Below are positions 15,672-23,600 of a DNA stretch of 46,651 nucleotides, in pieces (within the stretch, counting starts at the first letter, position 1; each line of letters begins with the position of its first letter). Below the pieces are notes generated by a model. That model made no database searches and was not told the DNA's origin. It saw only the letters and a list, made by a program, of their open reading frames with translations. The position numbers and the translations under genes are program-made. The DNA comes from JANXVV01 sp038230975 (GTDB lineage: Bacteria > Planctomycetota > Phycisphaerae > Tepidisphaerales > Tepidisphaeraceae): NCBI GenBank assembly GCA_038230975.1, contig JBBRMF010000007.1, positions 1 to 46,651 on the forward strand, given 5' to 3'.

Positions 15672-16520
15672 TTAGTCACCGATGTACGGCGTCGGGTTTT
15701 TGTCATCCGCATCGTACGCCTGATCGGCGTTTTCCCCTTGAACTTCAATCCGCTCGATGGAGATCGCATGCCCCGTGGTTTCGTCGATCTCCGCCAGCAC
15801 GCCGCACATCCGAACATCGCCGGTGGCGACTTCAAAATGCGCAGGCATGTTCGTCGTCATGTATTTCAACACGCGATCCTTGCGACGGCCGAGCACCGAA
15901 TCGTACGGCCCGCACATTCCCAAATCGCTAATGTATGCGCTCCCACCGCCCAAAATCTTCGCATCGGCTGTCGGGATATGCGTGTGCGTTCCGAAAATAA
16001 TCGAGCAGCGACCATCCAGATGATGACCCATCGCCACCTTCTCGCTGGACGCTTCGGCGTGCATGTCGCACACGCGCACCTTTACTTTGCCGGGTAGTTG
16101 TTCGAGTACGCGATCGGCGGCCGCGAAAGGGTTGTCGGCTGGCAGGTTCATGTAGATCCGCCCAAGCAAGCAAAACACACCCACGCTGATCCCGCTGTTG
16201 GTCGTCACCACGGTAAAAGGCTTGCCTGCGGCGGCGCTGGCGAGATTCGCCGGCCGCACGATGCGCTCGCTGCCCTGCATGGAAGAGAGAATATCCGACT
16301 TGCGATAGACATGATCCCCGAGCGTGACGACATCGACGCCATAACTGCGGATTTTATTGAAGAGGTTCGCCGTGATCCCACTGCCGCCGGCAATGTTCTC
16401 CGCGTTGGCAATCACGAGATCCACCTGCCGCTGTTTGACGAGCGCAGGCAACTTTTGATGCAAGATCTGTCGGCCGGGTCGGCCAACAACGTCACCCAGA
16501 CAAAGAATACGGATCGCCAT
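15672..16520 (-). CDS. YmdB-family metallophosphoesterase (cyclic nucleotide phosphodiesterase)
   Basis: The product is about 282 residues and matches the YmdB/TIGR00282 family over its length: ILCLGDVVGRPGRQIL at the N-terminus, IANAENIAGGSGIT, then CDMHAEASSEKVAMGHHLDG and FGTHTHIPTADAKIL with metal-binding residues. Bacillus YmdB hydrolyses 2',3'-cyclic AMP and influences biofilm and motility decisions. One metal-site motif differs: the usual GNH is GDH here (TLGDHVYRKSD). The open frame begins seven codons earlier, but MAIRILCLGD is the family N-terminus, so the ATG at 16520 is used. It is probably transcribed alone; terC starts 102 bases downstream. Confidence 0.9.
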   Translation of the reverse strand: MAIRILCLGDVVGRPGRQILHQKLPALVKQRQVDLVIANAENIAGGSGITANLFNKIRSYGVDVVTLGDHVYRKSDILSSMQGSERIVRPANLASAAAGKPFTVVTTNSGISVGVFCLLGRIYMNLPADNPFAAADRVLEQLPGKVKVRVCDMHAEASSEKVAMGHHLDGRCSIIFGTHTHIPTADAKILGGGSAYISDLGMCGPYDSVLGRRKDRVLKYMTTNMPAHFEVATGDVRMCGVLAEIDETTGHAISIERIEVQGENADQAYDADDKNPTPYIGD

Positions 16521-16577
16521 GTGGAGAGAAGTATAACCCAACGGCTGCGGAAGCGGGAACTGTTGGCGACGTGTTGT

Positions 16578-16615
16578 ATTATTTAGCCGGGTCGCAAGCG
16601 AACCGGCTAAATAAT
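16578..16615. repeat. Short hairpin ATTATTTAGCCGG / CCGGCTAAATAAT
   Basis: A perfect 13-bp inverted repeat with a 12-base loop. The TTATTTAG ends resemble the outer arms of the element at 27958-28085 (ACTAAATAACCG). It lies between two genes on the minus strand. Confidence 0.75.
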
Positions 16616-16645
16616 GTGACGGCTCCTACTTCGCGGGGAGGGGAC

Positions 16646-17128
16646 TTAGAGCGTGGACGTATTTCGATCCGGCAGCGCAAGCGTTCCGAGGAATGGAAGC
16701 CGCATCGGCGATTTATTGGCAACTTTCATCTCGGCGTCGCGGATCGAGTCGATTACGGTCCCGAGGATCCCACCGACTTCGTTGATATCCAGTTTAACCT
16801 GCGAGAAGATCCATTCGCTAACCTGATCTTCCCACGGCTCAGAATTCCAGAGGACCACTGAGAAAGGTGCCACGCCTTTGTAAACCAATTCGCGCCATGG
16901 CCCGTGAATGGAGGTCTGAATAAAAGCCACCCATTCGGCGGGAAAATCGGTGACGGAAAACATGCCCTTGAAGGAATCGGCTGACCATTGAATTGCAAAA
17001 TCCCCAAGCGCCTTGGTGTCGACTTTATAGCGCGGCTGAAAATCAGAAGGCGTGAATAACACGTTCGAACCGGGCACTTCCGAGCCGGTTTCGCGGAGGG
17101 CGAGTGGGTTGGATTTTCGATTTTCCAT
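16646..17128 (-). CDS. Hypothetical protein
   Basis: The product is 160 residues with no signal peptide, membrane segment or motif I recognise. It reads like a folded cytoplasmic protein, with aromatic and acidic residues spread throughout (FAIQWSADSFKGMFSVTDF, LVYKGVAPFSVVLWNSEPWEDQVSEWIF). The frame is open further upstream, but that part is the family A hairpin translated, so the ATG at 17128 (MENRKSNP) is preferred. It lies downstream of lipA on the same strand, with the hairpin at 17144-17208 between them. Confidence 0.55.
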   Translation of the reverse strand: MENRKSNPLALRETGSEVPGSNVLFTPSDFQPRYKVDTKALGDFAIQWSADSFKGMFSVTDFPAEWVAFIQTSIHGPWRELVYKGVAPFSVVLWNSEPWEDQVSEWIFSQVKLDINEVGGILGTVIDSIRDAEMKVANKSPMRLPFLGTLALPDRNTSTL

Positions 17129-17143
17129 CAGAACACGTATTTT

Positions 17144-17208
17144 GTGGCATGGGCGACTCGCCCGTGCATTTAGGTACCAAAAATGCACGGGCGAGACGCC
17201 CATGCCAC
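17144..17208. repeat. REP-like hairpin, family A copy 3
   Basis: Arms GTGGCATGGGCGACTCGCCC at 17144-17163 and its complement ending 17208 form a stem of up to 28 bp with one mismatch. It ends four bases before the lipA stop codon, on the downstream side of lipA. Confidence 0.9.
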
Positions 17209-17211
17209 TCA

Positions 17212-18120
17212 CTACCTCACCGCTTCGTGCGCGTGTACTTGTTTTTCCGCGTGGTAGCTGCTGCGGACCATCGGCCCGCTCTCCACATGCCGCACGCCGC
17301 GCTCTTCACCGCGTTGCTTCCAAAGCACAAACTCATCCGGGTGGACCCAACGTTCAACTGGCAGATGGTTCGTGGTCGGCTGGAGATATTGCCCGAGCGT
17401 GAGAATATCGACACCAATCGCCACCAGATCATCTAGTACCGAATCGATCTCATTTTCTTCCTCACCAATTCCAAGCATCATGCCGGTCTTGGTCGTCAAG
17501 CCTTGTTGCTTGGCGATCTGTAGCAGTTTGAGCGAGCGATGATACTTTGCCTGTGGACGGACTTTAAAATAAAGCCGGGGCACCGATTCGATGTTGTGGT
17601 TGAGAATCTCCGGCTTTTCGTTCAGCACCACTTGCAACGCATCCCAATCGCCACAGAAATCGGGAATCAGAACCTCGACGCTCGTGCCGGGGGATTGACT
17701 GCGAATCTCCTGAATCGTCTCCGCCCAGATCTGCGCGCCGCCATCGGGCAGTTCATCGCGATTCACGCTGGTGATGACGACGTGCTTGAGATTCATCTGC
17801 CTGACCGCATGGCCCACGCGGCGCGGTTCATCCAGATCGAGCGTGGGTGGTCGGCCTGTTGCGATATGGCAGAACCCGCAACTGCGCGTGCAGACATCCC
17901 CGAGAATCATCAGCGTGGCTGTCCCCGCCGCCCAGCATTCGCCCATGTTCGGACACTTCGCACTCTGGCAAACCGTATGAAGATTCTGCTCACTCACCAG
18001 GTTCAGCAGATTGAAGTATTCGTCACCGGCGGGCATCTTCATCTTCAACCACGAAGGCTTACGACCCTTGCCAGGCGCGGGGATGTCGGAGAGCAGAAGA
18101 TGATTCAACGAGACATTCAT
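17212..18120 (-). CDS. lipA: Lipoyl synthase
   Basis: The 302-residue protein is a radical-SAM enzyme that inserts two sulfur atoms into protein-bound octanoyl groups to make lipoate. Both iron-sulfur motifs are complete: C51, C56 and C62 in CQSAKCPNMGEC bind the auxiliary cluster that donates sulfur, and C77, C81 and C84 in CTRSCGFC bind the SAM cluster. The C-terminal VRSSYHA contains the serine that ligates the auxiliary cluster. Other family features are VITSVNRDELPDGG and LTLGQYLQPT. lipB is not seen in the window. Length and motifs are normal. Confidence 0.97.
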   Translation of the reverse strand: MNVSLNHLLLSDIPAPGKGRKPSWLKMKMPAGDEYFNLLNLVSEQNLHTVCQSAKCPNMGECWAAGTATLMILGDVCTRSCGFCHIATGRPPTLDLDEPRRVGHAVRQMNLKHVVITSVNRDELPDGGAQIWAETIQEIRSQSPGTSVEVLIPDFCGDWDALQVVLNEKPEILNHNIESVPRLYFKVRPQAKYHRSLKLLQIAKQQGLTTKTGMMLGIGEEENEIDSVLDDLVAIGVDILTLGQYLQPTTNHLPVERWVHPDEFVLWKQRGEERGVRHVESGPMVRSSYHAEKQVHAHEAVR

Positions 18121-18190
18121 AGTGCATCAGCCATTCGCAATAGCCTGAATTCTAGGGATTTTAGCATCTCACGGCAATGCGAGACATTAT

Positions 18191-19060
18191 TTAACCAGTC
18201 TCGCCGCTGGCCAGGCTTGGCGATCGACCGGTTGCAACCCTTTCTATCATTTTCCCCCGCTGCCGGACAATCGATACAATCGCCCCGACCATCCCGAAAA
18301 AGCCACCGATGTATCCCCCCAGATGAATCCCATAGACCCGCATAAACTCGTACGGCCGATAATCGTTGTGAGCCACCATCTCTCGAAAATCGTTGGAAAG
18401 ATATGTCAATCCACCTGCATGACCGACCCAACTCAGGATCATCGCAAACAAAATGGCGGAGCCGACGATCATTGGCAAACGTTTCAGCAATTCTATATAC
18501 GGAAGTGATGGCCGACCTTCCCTCGGATTATTCGCTAGCAAAATAAACACACCGATCAGCAAGCCCATCGTCCATGTGGCCTTCATTCCAACTTTGGTGG
18601 CTTCCCATGAAAGCTGTCGATAGTCCGGTGGGATTTTGTCTCCCAGAATCTCAGACAGTTCCTTGCCGTAATAGAAGTATTCCCATGAGAGTCGGCAAGT
18701 GATTTGGTCGTTTGCGATTCCGTATGCCAGCCCCACGAACACCGCAATGAGCAGAAACAAGTATTCGCGCCATCGTTTGGCTTGACAGCCATTCGTGTAC
18801 AGGTCGATCAGCGCGAGTAGTCCTAAAACCGTGGCTCCCAGAACAACTCGAATCGTAAGCCCGGCACCTTCGATCAACGCTACAATGACAGCGACAAGCA
18901 GAATTAAATACTCGATCCATCGCGTGGAACGTGGACGGGCAAGAAACTGGTCAGCAACTCCAAGCAACCCGATGGCGGTCGCCGCTACACCAATTCGAAA
19001 TGCGAGTCCCGCATCGGAATGCGCGAACCATTGCCAAAGTTCAACTGGGTTTGTGACCAT
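18191..19060 (-). CDS. Polytopic membrane protein of unknown function
   Basis: The 289-residue product has about eight hydrophobic segments (for example FRIGVAATAIGLLGVADQFL, YLILLVAVIVALIEGAGL and MIVGSAILFAMILSWVGHAGG) and short loops. A non-membrane stretch at about residues 125-155 contains YFYYGKELSEILGDKIPPDYR. No transporter or enzyme signature was recognised. Its start overlaps the end of the DUF488 gene by 20 bases, so the two are probably co-transcribed. It is 70 bases upstream of lipA on the same strand. Confidence 0.65.
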   Translation of the reverse strand: MVTNPVELWQWFAHSDAGLAFRIGVAATAIGLLGVADQFLARPRSTRWIEYLILLVAVIVALIEGAGLTIRVVLGATVLGLLALIDLYTNGCQAKRWREYLFLLIAVFVGLAYGIANDQITCRLSWEYFYYGKELSEILGDKIPPDYRQLSWEATKVGMKATWTMGLLIGVFILLANNPREGRPSLPYIELLKRLPMIVGSAILFAMILSWVGHAGGLTYLSNDFREMVAHNDYRPYEFMRVYGIHLGGYIGGFFGMVGAIVSIVRQRGKMIERVATGRSPSLASGETG

Positions 19061-19451
19061 GCTCGTAAGCTAGTTTACTCGCTTCGATCGCTCGCTCAAT
19101 TAAAGATTTCAGCAATGACCGATGACATCGCGCTTCGCGTTCGCAAGCGGCGGAACAGAGAAGTGTGATGAATTGGCCGTTCAGCACCTGATCGGATAAC
19201 TTCTGCATCGCATCTTTCTGCCGTAGCATCTCTTTCAAGTATCGCGATCGATACTCCGCCCATCCCGTTTGCAAACGGCCTTTTCCGTGATAATCGGCTA
19301 ACAGTTCCTTGCTCGGGCCGAGCTCCGGTTTCCAGACATTCCAGGTTTCCTCACCCTTCGGCAGGCCGCGCGGTCGGTAACGGCAAATCAAAATTCGCGT
19401 GCCGTTTCCGGGTTCCAAGGGATCATTCCAACGCTTGGTACTGATGTCCAT
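19041..19451 (-). CDS. DUF488 family protein
   Basis: The 136-residue product shows the DUF488 pattern clearly: TKRWNDPLEPGNGTRILICRYRPRGLPKGEETW, LGPSKELLADYHGKGRLQTGWAEYRSRYL and FITLLCSAACEREARCHRSLLKSLIE. DUF488 proteins are small cytoplasmic proteins of unsettled function; the conserved C.....CHR segment looks like an active or metal-binding site. This is the upstream gene of a two-gene unit with the membrane protein at 18191-19060. It is divergent from the subtilase gene, with a 139-base gap. Confidence 0.8.
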   Translation of the reverse strand: MDISTKRWNDPLEPGNGTRILICRYRPRGLPKGEETWNVWKPELGPSKELLADYHGKGRLQTGWAEYRSRYLKEMLRQKDAMQKLSDQVLNGQFITLLCSAACEREARCHRSLLKSLIERAIEASKLAYEHGHKPS

Positions 19452-19590
19452 TTGCAGTTATACGCGTACTGAATGAACCGGATCGGAACAAATCCGGTGG
19501 TTGTCCGTAGTCCATTCGTCGACTAGACTTCAATTCTCTTGTCCGGTAGTTCCCGGTGCCCATGACCGGTTTTCGTTGATTGGTATCTTC

Positions 19591-20631
19591 ATGCAGCAGA
19601 AAACAAATTCGATACAGCCCGGCGAGTTCGCGGGACACGCATCCGGGTCAAAAATTGAACCTGGACACAACACCATCGAGTCGCTGGAAGCGCGATTGTT
19701 GATGCGAAGCCCCGCACCGCAGTGGGGTGCCTGGAACCAGTATATTTACCAGGATGCCGCGGTTGTAGCATTCCCAAAATTGACCGGGCGCGGTGAAACG
19801 GTTGCCGTTTTGGATACCGGAATCGCCAATGTCCCTTCCCTCAGGGGAAAGGTCGTGGGTGGCTACAACTTTATTAACAATAACAAAAACTATTCCGACA
19901 CAGACGGCCATGGAACCGCGGTCGCGGGAGTGATCGCCGCCAGTTCGTTCAAGTTTCAAGGCCGCAAATATCAGGGGATCGCTCCGGGTGTAAAACTGGT
20001 TTCGGTGAGAATCGATGACGGTATCAGTGACCCGACGGAGGCAAACATTCAGAAGGGCCTTCAATGGGTTCTCGATAATGCCGCCAAATACAACATCGTG
20101 GCGGTCAATCTTTCAGAAGGAACTGGTCATTTCACCAATCACAGCGCGACCTCGACCTACAGCACACAACTGGCCCAATTGGTGGGGCGCGGCATTTTCG
20201 TCGCGGCGGCTGCGGGAAATGACGGCGCGCATGACGGCGTTTCGTATCCTGCCGCAGATGGTTCCGTCGCCTCAGTGGGATCAACCAATCTCTCCGATCA
20301 GATCAGCAGCTTTTCCAACTCGGGGCCGAATCTGGATTTGCTGGCGCCCGGCGAATTCATCATCACGCCATCGATCGTCAACGGACGCGCAACCTATGTG
20401 AATGTCGCCGGCACGAGCTTCTCCGCTCCGATGGCTGTCGCCACTGCGGCATTAATCCGCCAGGTCAGTTCAACTTTCTCCACCCGGGATATCCTGGCCA
20501 TTGAACAGAACACTCCGTTCTTCGATACCGACCCCGTCAGCACACTTTCCTTTGCTCGCCTTGACTTGTTCAATTCTCTGTACGTTGCCACCCAGTCGGT
20601 GAGTGCGTTGGCGAAAAAGAAAATGTTCTAG
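19591..20631 (+). CDS. S8 (subtilisin-like) serine peptidase with LEPR-like motif
   Basis: The 346-residue protein has the complete subtilase triad: D75 in VAVLDTGI, H107 in DTDGHGTAVAGV and S276 in NVAGTSFSAPMAVA, with the oxyanion Asn N210 in AAAAGND. Near the N-terminus, TIESLEARLLM (residues 29-38) matches the LEPR-XLL type motif that marks many extracytoplasmic planctomycete proteins and may take the place of a standard signal peptide. No prodomain is evident. The frame is open upstream of 19591, but the ATG there gives a sensible N-terminus. The helicase gene follows 14 bases later; a functional link is not implied. Confidence 0.9.
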   Translation: MQQKTNSIQPGEFAGHASGSKIEPGHNTIESLEARLLMRSPAPQWGAWNQYIYQDAAVVAFPKLTGRGETVAVLDTGIANVPSLRGKVVGGYNFINNNKNYSDTDGHGTAVAGVIAASSFKFQGRKYQGIAPGVKLVSVRIDDGISDPTEANIQKGLQWVLDNAAKYNIVAVNLSEGTGHFTNHSATSTYSTQLAQLVGRGIFVAAAAGNDGAHDGVSYPAADGSVASVGSTNLSDQISSFSNSGPNLDLLAPGEFIITPSIVNGRATYVNVAGTSFSAPMAVATAALIRQVSSTFSTRDILAIEQNTPFFDTDPVSTLSFARLDLFNSLYVATQSVSALAKKKMF

Positions 20632-20645
20632 ACATTCGGAGCCGC

Positions 20646-23600
20646 ATGACCCAAATCAATGCCGCGCCAGAAACTGCTGCATCCACTCCACCGAATCGCA
20701 TTCTCTCTAAAATGCTTGAGCGATTGTTCGCCACACTGGTGAATGGTCCGAGCCTGAATTGTCGACCGCACAGCAGCCGCCAGCGCGTTGATCTTTCATC
20801 GCTTGCCAGGCTGAAAGATGTCGCTGCCGAAAAAGTGCTGCTTGCGTTGCTGGGCGACGAACGAAAAGCAAAGTGCGCCGCTCGCGTGTCGGCTCCACTG
20901 CGGCGCCTGCTCGATCAGGACGAAGAGGCGGAAGAATCCAAAAAGCCCTCCCTCACCGATGACGAGCGCGCCGCGATTACGGCCTGGCGTGAACAGGAAT
21001 CTCTCTTCGGGAAACTCCGCGTCATCGCGGAAGATGCCCGCACTTACGAGCAGGACACCGGCGTTCATGTGCTAAATATCGGCTTTCCGCTGTTGAGCCT
21101 TCCGCCCAACAGTTTCGGTGGAAAACAAAGCGGTGTTTCACGGCGGATTCTTGCGCCGATCGCGTTCATTCCGGTTTCTGTGATCGTCAAGCAAGGGGCC
21201 ACCCGATCGGTCGAACTTCAATGCACGGGTGATGGCACGGACCGAGTCATTCCAAACACGGCATTGCTGGCCTGGCTCGAACAACAGACCGGCAAGCAGG
21301 CACAGGATATTTTCGCCGATGAACAAGGAGAAGACCCCTGGCGCGAACTCCGGGAGTTGGTCGCCTACGTTGCCGCCGCCATCGACATCTCGGTGGCAGA
21401 TATTCTACCGACGCTCGATCCGCATCCTGTCGAACCGCAGCCCCACAACATTGATTCTGGAACGCATGCGACGCATGAACTCCAGAACGCCACTCCACCC
21501 GTTCCGACAACAAAACCGTTGCAATTAAGATCCGCACCGCGCTCCGATCAATCCGATGAAAGCGCGCCTGCCATCATCTCGTGCGCCATTCTCGGATTAT
21601 TTCCTCTGGCCAATCAAGGTCTTCTTCGAGACATGCAGGCCATGGTCGGCGGCGATGCCATCGATGGCCCGGTTGCCAGTTTCATCAAGTTGCCTGGAAT
21701 GCTTGACGCCGCGCCGGATTCGGAACAACCCCTTGAGCCAATCGAAGCACGCCGGCGCGAATTCGCCGAAGAACGATTGATTACCGATGCCGATCCCTGC
21801 CAATCGCGCGCGGTTCGTCTTGCCCGCGAATGTCAGACTCTCGTCATTCACGGCCCACCCGGCACGGGCAAGAGCCAGACGATCACCAACATCATCGGGG
21901 ATCACCTGGCGCGCGGTGAACGGGTGCTGGTCGTCAGCGACAAACGAACCGCGCTCGATGTCGTCGCCAATCGTCTTCGCCATCTGGGATTGGGTGGCCT
22001 CGTCGGCATCGTGCATGATCCGCAGCGCGACCAACGCGATCTCTATAAAGCCCTTCGTCAACAACTGGATGATCTACCCGAAGCGGCCACTCACCCGCAT
22101 GCCATACGGCAACTCGAAACAGCCGATACGGAACTGCAGCGACTTCACGAAGAGGTCACGAAATACGCCGCCTCACTGACGACGCGCGACGGTCATGGCT
22201 ATTCGTTCCACGATCTGGTCGGTGAATGGTTCGGCATCATCCCGGCCGACGAATTGACGATCGATGAAGCGGCGTTGCGTTCCACTCCGCTTGAGACGCT
22301 CGATCAACACACACGCGACATTCAGGACATTCTCGAACGCGGACGGGCCGTCGATTTCCCGAATAATCCCTGGCGGAATTGCGCGGGGATCGACCTACCG
22401 ACTTTTCTCACTACGCCAATGGCTGAATTCCGCGCGGCGATGTCGCGATGTGTCACCGACGCCGAAAATGCCGACCTCACCGCCGACCCGGCCATTCCCC
22501 CGTTCGCGTTTGACATGCCGTTGCAACCGCAGGCAAAAGCACGCGTGGTATTGGCGGACGATCTTACCGCGTTGTTTGCAACAGCAGACGCGGCAGTCCT
22601 ATCGCATTGGGCCGAGTGCAACGCCGATTCCATGTGCGCTGCCGAAGCAAAGCTCAACGCAGCCGCAGAATCCATTGCAACATTCCGCGAAGGACCGCTG
22701 GATGAAACATTGGCCAATATCGCCGTAAAAGACCTCAGCAGCCCATTAATCACTCGCCAGGAAAAAATCCTCGGCGAGTATTCCGAAACACACGAGCATT
22801 GGGCCGCGCGCTGGTCTTCCGTTCGAACTGCCGCGCCAAATGCCCAAGCTGCAACGATCATTCAATGGCTGATGCGCGATGCAAAATCCCTGCAGCACGG
22901 CTGCCAACTGCTCGAGGCGATGAAGGGATCGGCAGACATAATCCAAGCCGGCCCGCTTGATCGACAGATGGCTCGGCAAGTTTCCACGCAAACACTGCAA
23001 CCGGCACAGATCAATCCGTGGCTATCCGCCCTCGGTGAATATTTGCCGACAGCCGGCAAGTGGTACGCGTTCCTGAAGCCCGGCATCAAGTCGGCCGCCA
23101 AACCCGCCGCCGTCTTCTTCGGCTTGCCTCTCAATGCCGCAACGGCAGCACAAATCCGCGACTTCCTCATCGCATTCCGAGCACGCCTCGATTTAAAAGC
23201 GGATCTGAATGAGCACATTCTAACGGTCCCCTTGTCGCAGGATGTACCCGAGGACGAGCTGCTGCGCGCCTACGAAGAACACACAGCCGTGGCTCGAGCG
23301 GTGAAATCACCCCAAGCCGCAACATTAACAACACAGAACGATTCATCACAAAATATTCAACGCCTGATTCAACCCCAGATCGACGCGGTGACACCGATTC
23401 TGCAGTCGTGGAATCTGGAACTCACTCCGGCGAATGCCCAAAGCCTCGCTCAATTCCTGCGGCAACTCAATGCCCGACTACAACTGACGGCTCTCCATGA
23501 AAGCATGGCCGAATCCAAACCCGCAGGTCTGATGGCTGATGAACATTTGGAACGTTCAATTGTCAGTCACCAAGCTGTATTTGCGTTCATTCGCAAGACT

